This document shows positions 23,548-36,396 of a DNA stretch of 64,000 bases, one piece after another. The number at the start of each line of letters is the position of its first letter. The stretch's first letter is position 1. Made by a program: the position numbers and the translations under genes. The notes under the pieces are model-generated. The model was given only the letters and a program-made list of their open reading frames with translations, was not told the origin of the DNA and did no database searches. The DNA is from Nageia nagi (Eukaryota; Pinophyta). Where the stretch lies: assembly GCA_050084985.1 (NCBI GenBank), contig JBITNC010000001.1:21762001-21826000 (forward strand). The letters are read 5' to 3'.

Positions 23548-25371
23548 CCTCCATCATTGATAAGGAGGTTTCTATTTATGTTAAAAATAATTCTACCTTT
23601 CTGTTATCTAGTTTATTCAAGTTATTCCATATACTGACTTTAAATTTTGTGTTCTGCGCTTTTTATAGGAAACCTGTTGCAGAAATGCTAGCAATTGGAA
23701 TCGAACGCCAACGACTCAAAAGGAACGCCAACGATTCACAAAAATACTAATGACCGAACATAAGTGTCTATTATATAAATGCCAGCGACTCCAAACAAAC
23801 ACCAGTGATCTCTGTTTAAATGCCGATGACTCTTACTCCAGGTCGCCCTGCCTCCTTTTGTTATTTCTAAAAAAAAAAAAGAAAAAAAAAATACATATAT
23901 ATAATATATTGTTAAAATAGAAGGATACTTTTGACTGTGATTCCTTTGCCTAGAATGCATATAAGAATGGGTAGAAAGGGTTAAATGCATTTTTTATTAA
24001 TTTACTTTATGTATAATGTTATGTATTTATTTTCATGTTTTGGGTGAAGGGTATGTACACATTAATACTTTTTATCTTATCTACTTATGCTCTCCCTTTG
24101 CACTTCGTGCGATCTAAGGTGACCAGAATAGACCTAATAAGAAGGAGTAATTAATTCTTATTTTCTTTCACATTCACACTATCATTAATTTGGTTAATTT
24201 ATCCACACATAATGACCTCTTACCAAGTTTGCCCTTACCACTCCATTGGAGGTCGAAGGGATATGTGACTAGTAAGAGGAGGTAATTTACTACACATAAT
24301 ACTTCCACAATTGGAAGGAGTAAATGAATCACATTAAAAGGAATGAACTTAAGGAAAATAAATTGAGTTTTGGGTAGTGTAAATCATATTAAAAGGTTAA
24401 TGAATTGGAGGGATTCGAATACACTAAGTACTTTCACTTAACAAAGTATGCTCTCACTTTTTCACTTCAAGAGATCTTAAGTGATCAGAAATAAGTTAAG
24501 TGAAAGAGGTAAAATTTATTCACATCTTATTTGAAAATATACTTCACATTAACACTCTTAAAGATGTCTGCCCTTACCACTCCATTAGAGGTCGAAGGGA
24601 TATGTGACTCTTGGAGGAGTAATTGAACCTCACTTAATTAATTTATCTACACTTAATGGAAATTTATCACATATAAAACTTCCACAGCTAGAAGGAGTTA
24701 ATGAACATCATTAAGAGGTTGGATAATGAATCACACTATAATTACAAAAGAACAACGGGGTTTATTAACGTCAAAGTCCACTTGAAATAAACTTTTGATT
24801 GTATCACATTAAGATAAGATAAGTAAATGGACATGAATGTTTGGGAGGGTAGTATGCATAAATGTATTTTACTTGTTTAAATGCATTTCATAAGGCCTTA
24901 AAGAAATAATTGAACATTAACGAGTTGGATGTCACTACCAACTGTTAATTCTTACTTCTTTGTACCCACCGACATAACACACTTGAATCCATAGAGCCAA
25001 GTTACACTTGAAAGTGATGACCAAGGTGACTTTCCTTTAGGTAGGAGTCAAAAAAGGAGACTCATCTAGAACCAAGCCAAAAGCCATAGAAACTTGTAAA
25101 CATTACTTAGAATTACCCAACCTACCTTGTTCAACACTTGACTAGTCAAAACAAATTAGGAAAATTAAAAAGATTAAAAATGAACAACTCATATTGTTCA
25201 TTTAACTCAGACATTAAAAATATGTGAAAAAGTTAAAAAGATAATCACATCGATAAAAGTAAGTTTGCATATAGGATGTTTGTGCATTAAATTATTTTCT
25301 CGAAAACATAATATAGAAGATAAAAATAGAGTTTCTTTTTTACGATGTTTGTTTATAATATCTAAAAAAAA
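23548..25371 (+). other. Element C 5' leader
   Basis: A long untranslated leader, usual in Tat/Ogre elements. It holds the periodic array at 23687-23830. A 40-bp direct repeat (GCCCTTACCACTCCATTGGA...) lies at 24231-24270 and 24570-24609. No coding domain. Confidence 0.65.
23687..23830 (+). repeat. Periodic motif array in the element C leader
   Basis: Seven degenerate units of the form RCCRRYGAC begin at 23687, 23707, 23727, 23746, 23781, 23801 and 23822. Steps are 19-21 nt apart from one gap of 35. The same motif and period occur in both LTRs and near the antisense gene. Confidence 0.65.
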
Positions 25372-28300
25372 ATGGTTCAAACTAGAAGTATGATCACTAA
25401 GAAAATGCAAGAATACCCATTTGAAATACAAGAAATAGATCCAGACAATATGGATCTAATAGAGGCTTCAGTTAGGAGGCCACCTCCTTTAGATGAATCA
25501 GGTCCACGGGTAGTTCGTTATGTAGGTAAAGATTGGGATTGGGATTATGATCAATCTAGATTGCAAATACAAATTATAGAGGATCCTATTGCCAAGGCTA
25601 TAATGCAAGTGTTAGATGAAGAGTTAATTGAAATTCATCATCGCCTAGCTAATTATAGGGCTATTCCTAAGATGTCTTCTAGTTTATCAGGAGATGTATA
25701 AAAACTAAATCAAAGGCGTGATAACTTAGAAATTGATGAGGATAAATCTCAGGCCGAAACCATAGCGATACCAGAGATTGAGCCATATAAAGTTAAATAT
25801 GAAAGAGTCATTCATCTATTATCAGATGGTCAAAAAGTCAGTTCTTTAATTCAAAAAGAGGGATCTTCTTTTTCTCATAAATCTCTTGAATTAGGAAAAA
25901 ATGAAATATCAATACCTACGAGTAATTTATCTCAAAGAGCTCCTTCAATGAAGCAAACGGAAAAATCTTATTCTTCAAATGGAGGATTACATAGAAGGAC
26001 ATCTAAGTTCAAAATAGAAGAGATACCTTCTTATGAAGAACTAAAATAGTGACAATTATATAAAATAAAAGCTAGTCAAAAATTCATGAAAATATATGCT
26101 AATGATATTAAAAGGGCCGCAGAGATACAATATCTTCTAAAGGAAGAAAATAGAAAAGTTAATGAATTCATTAAAATTCAAGAACAAGAGAATAAATTAA
26201 AAGAAATGGAAGATAAACTTCTTAGAGATAAAAGGAAATTCATAGAACAAGAACAAGCAAACAAAGAAAGAAATGAGTTCCTGGAATAAGAAAAGAAAAG
26301 ACTTCATAAAGAATATGAGATTCAACTTCATTTACAGGAATTACAACTTAAAGAATTAGAGAATGAAAAAATAAAAAGGGAACAATAACTATGTATGGAG
26401 AAAGAAAAACAAAGATAGTGGGATGAATATCAAAAAATAAAAAATTTGAAACCTAAAACTCCTAAAGGAAGTCAAATACAAAGATATCGAGATCCTTACT
26501 TAGACAAACAAGAAGCGATGGATAAAGAGATAGCCATTTTATTACAAAAGGAAATGGATAAATAACTAGAACTTCAAAAATTATATGATAAACAAAAGCA
26601 AGATTCCATTAAAAGTTGGGTTGAACAAACCCAAAATCAAACAAGACAACCTGATTACAAAGGAAAAGATCTATATGGAAAAAGTATATCCCAAAAACCT
26701 CCTAAAATCCCTATTCAGTGATGCCATTCACCTCTTAAAATATTGTCTCCACCACCATCAGAGTTTTCTTCTGACTATGAGTCTTACACTTCAAGATCAA
26801 TTTCAGAAAAGGATCTGAATACTCGAAGATATCATAGACACACTCAAGGTTGTAGAATCGATAAAGAATTAGAAGACTTTATGAAGGATTTTATAAATCG
26901 AGAAATGAATGTTCAAGGACTTCAAAAGTTAAATTACAAGAACATTTGCAATGAACCTATTCATCCAAGTGTTCCAAAAAAGAAACTACTATATAGGTTT
27001 GAATTTCCAAAAATAGAGTCATTTAAAGGAAGAGAAGACCCCAAAGAACATTTGAGAAAATTTACATTTTCTAGCTATTAGATAGCCAATGATGACTCAT
27101 TAATGTTACGTATATTTCCTATGACACTCGTAGGTCAAGCTTTGGATTGGTATAATAGTTTACCTATGCATAGTTTATATACGTTCAAACAATTGGCTAA
27201 TCAATTTCTTGAACACTTTAGAATCAATATTAAAGAAAGATCTTCAATTACTGATCTTACAAGATTACAACAATTTCCTAATGAAACTATACAAGATTAC
27301 ATCTCAAGATGGTGGGCTATACTCACTAGTATGCCTTATAAAATACCACAAGAGGAATTGGTTAAATTATTTAGTCAAAGTTATTTAAGACCAATAGCCA
27401 GTGTTCTCCAAATTCAACAACATAAAACTTTTGAAGAAGCTATTGCTCAGGCAGTAGTTATAGAAAGAGTTAAAATTCAAGATGGAGAACTAAAACTCAA
27501 GAAAAAAGAATATAAAAAGGGTAATCAATATGAAAATAGTACTAAACAACCATAGAATAATCAAATAGCCATGACAAAAAATTCTAGTCAAGCTTCAAAA
27601 ATTGAAGAAAATGTTGAACCTAAGCCTAAAAGAAATTTTACCCCATTATAAGAACCATTAGCCGAAATACTTAAAAAATTATGTGATAATGGTATGATTA
27701 AATTATCTGATATAAAACTTGAAAATCCTAATGCTAAAGGAAGCAAATGGTATAAGGAAAATGAATTTTGTGCTTATCATAGGCAAAAAGGACATAATAC
27801 AAATAAATGTCGAACTTTACAACATAAAATTCAAGACTTGATAGATAGTCAAAAAATAGATGTGGATAATCCTGTTGTGCCTTCAAATCAAAATTTAAAG
27901 ATATATCAAAACCCCTTACCTTCACATCAGGCTAATAATGTGGCAATTATCCCAAACCAAATGAACTATACATGGAATAATAAGGATATACCATTTATAG
28001 GAACTATAGATGATTCAATACATATGATTGGTATAGCTACAAGAGCACAACAATATCAGAATAAACAAGATAATCCACAAAAAAATCAATCGATACCAAA
28101 CCCAATTAATATACAACCTATACCTCCTCCACAACAACCTAAAGTTTCGATAAAAGGTGCTCTTCAATGAAAATTAAAAATGTCTCTAGTTAAGATGACC
28201 TTATTTGAATTATTACAACAATCTGAGAGTTATAGGGAAGCTATGAATCAAATTCTACAAGAAATTCAAGTGGATATTAGTAACCTTGATAATTTTATCT

Positions 28301-30117
28301 CAATAGTTGAAAGTTTGAGGATATGTCAACAACCTAGTATCACCTTCTATGAACAAGAAAAATTAAATAACGATGGACCAGAAGGACTTGATCCGCCTTT
28401 ACATATAATGGGTAAAGTAGATGGAAAATTATTTAAAAGAATTCTGATAGATGAAGGTTCAGCTATAAATATAATTTTAGATGCTACATACAAAAATTTG
28501 AATTTATCAGATTCACTTATCTTAGCTCCTTCTTTACAAATCAGGGCATTTAATGATGCAGTGTGTTCAACTTTGGGATCGATAGTACTACCGATTACAG
28601 TAGGGGCTAAAACTGTTCAAACTTTATTACATATAATTGAAGGAAATATTATACAATATAACATTCTTTTAGGATGCCCATGGATTAGAGAAATGCAATG
28701 TGTTCCATCAACTTATCATGGATGTTTAAAATACATCTACAAAGATAAAGTTCATTATGTGTTTAAAGATCCAGATCCTTATTCACATTGTAATTTAATT
28801 TTTGATCTAAATAAAGTGACATTACCGTCCCCTAATTTATCAACCATATTAATGAACAAAAATGTGAATCAATATGAAGTCATAAATGGAAAAAGTGATA
28901 TAGTTATACAAGATAAAGGAACTTGGGAAAAAGTTACTAAAACTTTAGATGAAAAATATGGAGCTTCTTCATCAAAACAAGTAAATACTACATCTAATAA
29001 TGACTCATCCAATGTATATCCAGTAAAAATTAAATTAATGGATTTAGAGATGGGAGAATATGACGTAGATGATGTTGTGTTTAATATACCTTCATCACAA
29101 GAAGTGGGTAAAGTATCCGAATCACCTAGTGTAATTGGACAAATAGTACCTTTAGGAGAAGTACCTAATCAGACAATGTTTATCTATGCGGGGATAGTAG
29201 ATCCTGTGTCAACAATACCCAATCAAACATATGAAGGAAATTTTAATAATGATATGAAATATTTATCACCATGTTCAAGAGCATTTGTCTTAAACTATTT
29301 TAACAAATGTAATTGGCAAGGATGAGGATTAGGTCGATATGAACAGGGTCCACGAGAAATAATTGAATTACAATACCAAGATCCTACTGATAAAAGGGGA
29401 TTAGATTATCAAAATGAATATAAAAATCTTGCTAAATTCGAAAATTTAGGAGAAGAGAATTTGGATTATAATGAAGAAATTTTAGAAAAAGAATCCATAG
29501 TACAAGAAATTATTGATATAAGAGAAGAAAAATTAAGTAAAATGGATGTCTTAGAAGGTGTCGAAATGCTCTTTATTATTAATATTGAGCCACCTTGGAC
29601 TCATTTAGGCTTACCAAGTGATATACAAGAAAAAATAAATAAAAATGTCAAATCATCAATCATTCCATATTCAGATATACCATCGATAAATATGGTTACA
29701 ATAAAAGAGAATGATATTGAAGATCAAAATAATGAACAAATAGATGAAGTTAACAAAAATCAAAATTTAATCAAAATAATAGCCAATACTTCTACAGACG
29801 AAGTAATTGCTAATTTCTCTCTTATATCATCTAATCCTTTGGTACATGAATTCAAAAACATAGATCACATATTTGGTTCCTATGAAAATCAAGTATGCAC
29901 AAATGAACAAACTCAAGAATACGATGAAGAATATAGTGTTAATGATAAAAGTTGGATACTAGTACCAAATCAATTGGAAGAAGGGTCGCATATGCTTATT
30001 GAAAAAGTCTTAGAAATAAATATTAGTAATGATCCTCAAAATCCTAAAATTATTCAATTAGGGGAAAACCTCACGGAAAATGAACAAGAAGAAATTATAA
30101 CCGTATTAAAAGAATGA

Positions 30118-31530
30118 GAAAAGGTATTCGCATGGTCATATGCAGACATGCCTGGAATAGATCCTAAATTAGTAGTACATAATTTAGCATTAAATTCGGA
30201 TGCTAAACCTGTTAAACAAAAATTATGTAAAATGCATCCTACTATAGCATTAATGATAAAAGAAGAACTTCAAAAATTATTAGAAGCTAAATTTATACAA
30301 CCTATAGATTATTCAGATTGGATATCTAATATGGTACCTGTGAAAAAACCAAGTGGAAAAATAAGAATATGCATAGATTTTTGTGATCTTAACAAAGCTT
30401 GTCCTAAGGATGATTTCCCTCTACCTAGCATTGATAGTTTGGTAGATTCAACAGTAGGACATGATATGTTGTCATTAATGGATGGGTTTTCTGGTTATAA
30501 TCAAATAAAAATAGCTACTGAAGATCAACATAAAATGGCTTTTATAACTCCTTGGGGTACCTTTTGTTATAAAGTTATGCTTTTTGGATTAAAAAATGTC
30601 AGGGCAACTTATCAAAGGGCTATGACTTATATATTCCATGATTATATACACGACATAGTAGAAGATTATGTCGATGATTTGTTGGTTAGATCTAAATATC
30701 AAGTAGATCATGGAAAAGACCTAATTAAAGTCTTAGATAGATTATTAGAACATAAAATAAGATTAAATACAAAAAAATGTGTTTTTGGTGTAACTTCAGG
30801 AAAATTATTAGGATTTATTGTGTCCCGATGAGAAATTGAAATAGATCCTATTAAAGTGAAGGCAGTAGTAGACATGCCACCTCCTGCAAATCTAAAACAA
30901 TTACAAAGTTTACAAGGCAAGTTACAAGCCATTAGAAGGTTTATAGCTCAACTTTCTGATAAATGTAAACCATTTACAAAATTATTAAAAAAGGGAATAG
31001 AATATCATTGGGGTAAAGAGCAACAAGATGCATTCAATGAAATTAAAAGATATTTATTATCTCCTCCTATATTAAGTCCACCAAGAAAAGATGTACCCTT
31101 TTTGTTATATATCTCTACTACTAAAAATGCTTTAGGAACAATGCTTGCTCAAAAGAATGAACACAATAAAGAACAAGCTATATGTTATCTAAGTAGAACC
31201 CTAGTGAGCTACGAGATTAAGTATATATATTTGGAAAAATTATGTCTTGCTATCATTTTTGCTACCAAAAAACTTTGACATTATATGCTTAATCATACAA
31301 CATATGTCATCTCTAAAGTGGATCCATTGAAATATATGATGAATAAAACCTATCAAAATTCAAGAACTGCAAAGTGGATAATCCACTTAACTGAATTTGA
31401 TTTACATTTTATTGGACAAAAGTTAATAAAAGGACAAGCAATTGCTGATTATCTCGCTGATGCTCCATTGCAAGATAATAAACCCCTTGTCATTGAATTA
31501 CCTGATGATGGGGTGTTTCAATTAGATGAA
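30118..31530 (+). pseudogene. Element C reverse transcriptase and RNase H domains
   Basis: The reverse transcriptase shows FAWSYADMPGID, DLNKACPKDDFPLPSID, SLMDGFSGYNQIKI and YVDD at 30667. RNase H follows from about 30886 (PPPANLKQLQSLQGKLQAIR, then QAICYLSRTL and LEKLCLAIIFA). Compared with element B in this window, conserved residues differ by transitions. Examples are Arg to Cys before DLNKACP, Pro to Leu in the MPFGL motif, and Gly to Arg before ATYQRAM. The enzyme would not work as it stands even apart from the stops. Confidence 0.92.
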
Positions 31531-33318
31531 ATTGAAATACCTATAGAACTTGAAGATGATTGGGATATGACAATACACTTTGATGGTTCTCGATGTGAAC
31601 AAGGTGGTGGAGCAGGTGTTGTATTTATAACCCCACAAGGGATCCCTACACCATATTCATTTAAATTAAAATTTCCTTGTACTAATAATAATGTGAAATA
31701 CGAAGCTTTGATATTAGCATTAAAAACTGCTATTAAATTAAAACTTAAAAGAATCAAGATTATTGGAGATTCTTTACTTATCGTAAATCAAGTGAAAGGA
31801 ATCTATCAATGTAAAGAACCTTTACTTCAAAAGTATAAAGCGTTAGTTGAGAAATAATTAAAATCTTTTGACCAATTTATTATAGAAGCGGCACCAAGAT
31901 CATCTAATAGATTTGCAAATACTATGGCTTCTATTGGATCTCTTATCCCAGAAGATCCTAAAAAATCTTCAATTCAAGTTGAAATAATTCAATTGTCTCA
32001 ATCATCATTACAACAGGGAGATGAAGAAAAAAGTGTATTAAATATTGATGTAACTGATAAAGATAATTGGTACAAAGAATTGATAGATTTTTTAAAATTT
32101 GGAACTCTTCCTGTAAACCTTAATAAATCATCACGATGAGCTTTTAAAATCAAAGCAACTAAATATTGTTTGATAGGGGATATCTTGCATCGATGAAATT
32201 TCAATGGTATTTTACTCAGATGTCTTGAATGGAATGATATTAAAAAAGCTATATCCTCTGCCCATGATGGAACATACGGAGGACATTTTAATGGTGTTGC
32301 GATTGTGAAATGATTAATACGAATGGGGTATTATTGGCCAACTATGGAAAAGGATTGTTGTGAATATGTTAAAAAATGTTTTAAATATCAACAATACGCT
32401 CATTTATTTTCATAACCATCTCAAGAACTACAATCACTTTGGCCATTATCTAAATGGGCATTAGATTTAATAGGACAAATTACACCTACATCTATTGGTG
32501 GACACAAGTTCATCATTATAGCAACTGAATATTTTACCAAATGGGTAGAGGCTATTCCCATGACTTCCACCACTGGTTCACGAATTGCTGAATTTATAGA
32601 AAATTATATTATATGTAGATTCAACATACCGAACCAATTAATTACGGATAATGGAAAGAATTTTAAAAATAAGGATGTAAAACAAATATGTGATAAGTAT
32701 AAGATTAAACAAATTTTTTCCACTCCATATTATCCACAAGGCAACGGATAGGCAGAGGCTACTAATAAAACTATTCAGAACATCTTAGCAAAAATAGTAA
32801 ATGATTCTCATAGAGATTGGCATATACAAATACCAAAAGCTTTATGGGCTTATCATACCAGTGTATGCACTCCTATTGGGGCAACACCATTCTCTTTAGT
32901 ATATGGAACAGAAGCCATCCTACCCATAGAACTTGAGATACCATCCCTTAGAGTAAATCTAAGTGAGCAAAATTCTGATGAAGAAACAAGATAGACTCGC
33001 TTAGATCAATTATTACTTTTAGATGAAAAACATATTAATGCTTTAGAGCATATGCGTGTTTATCAAAAGAGGATAAAATGAGCTTTTGATAAAAGGGCTC
33101 TAATTTGTGAGTTCAAAATAGGTGATTTGGTTTTAAAAGAAAATCAACAAACTACATGAATAGAATGACAGCTTAGAGATAAGTTTGCTCCAAATTGGTT
33201 AGGACCATATATCATTAAGAAAAAATTTGGTAAAGGAACTTATCATTTATCAAACTTAGAAGGAAATGAAGAGCGTGAACCTATAAATATCATGCATCTT
33301 CGACCCTTCTATACATAA
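31531..33318 (+). pseudogene. Element C archaeal-type RNase H and integrase domains
   Basis: The second RNase H shows FDGSRCEQ (31579), KYEALILALKTA and GDSLLIVNQV, then PRSSNRFA after a stop at 31855. Integrase begins near 32200 with HDGTYGGHFNG. The zinc motif has lost its last Cys, reading Tyr in KCFKYQQ. Core acids stand in WALDLIG (32464), ITDNGKNF (32647) and AEATNK (32755). The C-terminal part has FKIGDLVL and NWLGPYII. It ends at 33318. Confidence 0.9.
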
Positions 33319-33422
33319 AAAAAATGTGTACATTAGTTTTCTTTCATTTTATTTTATTGTTGAAATAATAAATAAATAAAAGTATTGATATTTGTCAAGT
33401 GTTAATGATAAAAATAGAAAAG

Positions 33423-34484
33423 ATGAATCTGGCAAAGGAATCTGCTGAAGGTAGCATAATGCCACCATAAGTACAATTTCCACCACCAAGATATCTAGGT
33501 GATTTAGCATTAACATATTTAAAACATGGATTTGATTTTAATCTCTTAAATTATTTACAATTGACTATTGATGAATAATTTGAAAGAACATATCATATGT
33601 TTTATGGTATAAATAATGGTTGGGAAGTCACTTTTTGTGGATAGGAAGTAAGCATTATTTTAGATCCACAAATCTATTTCACCAATAGGGAAAGAATATC
33701 ATAGGAAATAACAGTTTTCTACCTACAATGGCCTTATGGGATACCGAGAATCATCATAAATTGCCAATTAACTGAGTATTCACTCCTTTTAGCTAGGCTG
33801 AAATACGTTAAACAATTAACCAAAAGCCTAGAATAGATGGATGAAATTTTACATTATTTACCTCATAAAATGGTGATTTATGATTTTTCAAATACTTTTG
33901 TGGCTTTTCCTCCTAGAACCTTACAACAGCAATATAGGCAAACTCATAGATTTTCTTGCATGCAAATGTGACACACAATTTGGAAATGAAAGTTGGAGAA
34001 AAGGTAAGCTTGTCATATTGCTGAACTTACAATAATGAATCAAATAAGGGTTAGAAATGAGATTATCGAAAAACTATCAAAATAACATAGAGTACGAAAT
34101 AATGGAAGTTATCTTCCGAGGTTCGAAAGTAGGTATGACAAAGATATCTTTATGAAATTTATTCATAATGTTCCTACTCCTTTGTATTCAAATATCTTTT
34201 CCATGCCTCTTGAAATACAACAAAAAATGGCCTTGATGTTCTATGATGCACGTGAATCTTACAGTTGGGATGTCAAAGTAAATGGATATCAAGTTATTGT
34301 TTGTATCAATGCATTTGAGTTATGGTGTTCTCCTAACTCAGAATATGATTTAATGATATATTTCTATCTTTTGTGGCCTATAGAAAAGCTCAAAATAATA
34401 GTTGATTGTACTCACAACCTGACTTTAAAACATCGAGAACAAATCATCTCTATCACTCAAACTGTAACATTAGACACTTAGATT
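33423..34484 (+). pseudogene. Element C extra sense ORF, unknown family
   Basis: An ATG 104 nt past the pol stop opens a 353-codon frame (frame 3, unlike pol) that stays open in frame to the TAG at 34482. It holds nine internal stops, at 33468, 33576, 33642, 33702, 33834, 33969, 33987, 34005 and 34083, again all of the CAA/CAG/CGA-derivable kind. The product would be rich in Tyr, Phe and Ile, with segments such as RYLGDLALTYLKHGFDFNL and FYDARESYSWDVKVNGY. There is no signal peptide and no long membrane span, so an env-like protein is not supported. I do not recognise the family. Extra ORFs downstream of pol are known in Tat elements. Confidence 0.65.
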
Positions 34485-36396
34485 ATTGTATTCTAGAAAT
34501 CTATCATAATCAAGTGGTATTAGATTTTAGTTTTTTGTTTAGTTCAACACATTGCTCATTTAATCCTGATGCAGTACAAACTCAATTTGAATGCATAATG
34601 AATAGATTCCCTAAAAAAAAAATGATAAAATCCTAAAAAATTTAAAAATTATAAAATCCTTAAAAATTGAAAACTATAAAACACATAAAAATTATAAAAT
34701 TATAAAATCTACCTAGATGGAAACATCTAAAGGTTACTTGGCAATTGGGTGCCCTGCCCTTGTATGATGTAAATATATGCTGCATGTCATTATAAAGGTG
34801 ATTATCCAATAAACGTGTAATGTGTGAAAAGGTCATTTTAGAATAATCTCCTTGTTATCACTATATTCACTTTGTCTTTTCTTTCATAAAGAAATGATAT
34901 ACCATAGATGATAGAAAAACATAAAGTGTATGTTTGAAGGAAAATCCAAAAACTCCAAGCACTTACAACATTAAAAAATTCTAAGAGAATTTGAATGAAA
35001 TCATTCTAAGAGATATTAAGGGTGAAAGTTATGTGTCTATCCTATTATTTGCTTCATCTCAAACCCAAGAATCATTTGATAAAAAAAAAAAATTGGTACA
35101 TTATATCAATGATTCTTGGGTGATTACAATATCCTCTACCGGGGCTATGGATGCCTGACTGGTAGTAGAGCAAGGTTGTAGCAAGATCGAGGGGTTAATC
35201 CTCATCAAGGCTATGGATGCTTGTCTGGCAATGGGGCATACTTTACAAGTGGTGATATGTCCATTTTGGTTAGCGACCTTCTTTCCTATGGACCTCTATA
35301 CGTTACATATGGATAGACTAGCTTATTAATGTCTCTAGGATATTTCATCTCAAATGATCTAAGAAGGGAAATGAATCTCACTACACAAACTGGAGTTTAT
35401 AGATTTTTTATCAACATATAACAATATTGTTTGATATCATCTTAGGTTGTTAAATCTTGAGATAAAGAAAGATAAGGTAGATGTTATAATAACTTGGTCA
35501 TTAATCTGAAATCACCTAATCTTTTGTCATAATTTGTATTTTGTTTGTGCTTAGATTCATTTGTATCATTTTTTTAAACCCATTCCTTTTGAAAATATCA
35601 TTACCTTTGAATATTATTAAAATTGCTTTTCTATGGAAAGGATAAGAATGATTATTTATTATTCCACTGACCAAGATAAAGTTAATGTTCATATGCATCC
35701 ATAAGTCACTAGTGTGTCATGCCAAGCCATTTCTACTATTATCTATTACCTTTGAACATTATTAAAATTGCTTTTCTTTGGAAAGGATAAGGATGATTAT
35801 TTATCATTCCCCTAACCAAGATAAAGTTAATGTTCATATACATCCATAAGTCACTAGTTTGTCATGTCAAGAAGTTTATTGTAAAATTGCCAAGTACGGA
35901 AGATGATGCATCTGATTTGGTAAAAATATAATAAAAATATGTCCTTAAATAACTTAAATTATTAAAATTATAAATTAGATTTATTATTTATAGCAACTAT
36001 AATCGTACTTATTATTAACTTAATTTTGAGATTAGTAACATCATCAAACTAGTTTGTTGATATATGTTATATATTTTATCATTATACATCATACATTCCA
36101 CAATTATATCTATGCATCATACATTTTGAAAATTACATCTATCATTAACATCTATTCATCATCAAGTAATTAAAAGACAATCATGATCTACATTACATCA
36201 CATCATACCTATTTTATCATAAATCTATATATAGAATGAAAACTCATGCATCAGGAATCATACAAGTACCATAAATATCAAAGATCTATCTATCTATATA
36301 AACATCATAATAGTCCATCAAAAGGTCAACATAACATCATGAATCATACAATAAAATACAAGGGTGCAATAACCTCATAAGCATATAAAAATAACA
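34485..36396. other. Element C spacer between the two extra genes
   Basis: Non-coding and repeat-rich: a run of AAAATTATAAAATC-like units at about 34620-34710, two short copies of CTATGGATGC 66 bp apart (35145, 35211), a 145-bp-period duplication (35601-35871) and CATCAT-rich sequence from 36080. No domain seen on either strand. Confidence 0.5.
35601..35871. repeat. Tandem duplication, 145-bp period
   Basis: About 126 bases from TTACCTTTGAA at 35601 recur at 35746 with scattered substitutions, joined by a short unrelated spacer. Confidence 0.85.

Larger units (their letters stand above)
25372..33318 (+). pseudogene. Element C gag-pol polyprotein (single frame, 26 internal stops)
   Basis: One reading frame of 2,648 codons runs from an MVQTRS start to the TAA at 33316 with no net frameshift. 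In order: Gag with a coiled-coil Lys/Glu region (26080-26640), retrotransposon-gag domain (27000-27480) and a CAYHRQKGHNTNKC knuckle (27769); protease (DEGS at 28450, LGCPWI near 28670); G-patch-like segment (29310-29360); reverse transcriptase; RNase H; archaeal RNase H; integrase. It holds 26 internal stops (7 TAA, 6 TAG, 13 TGA), at 25699, 26047, 26050, 26287, 26386, 26416, 26563, 26719, 27079, 27553, 27649, 28168, 29323, 30115, 30829, 31276, 31855, 32137, 32194, 32311, 32413, 32749, 32992, 33079, 33157 and 33166. Each can be explained by one C-to-T change in a CAA, CAG or CGA codon. Confidence 0.93.

Noticed and set aside
25372-33318. In-frame stops as recoded sense codons or RNA-edited sites
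   Set aside because: All three stop codons are affected and the host is a plant with the standard code. The same transitions hit conserved residues, so mutation explains the pattern more simply.
33423-34484. Envelope-like gene
   Set aside because: Position after pol fits, but there is no signal peptide, transmembrane helix or cleavage site that I can see.
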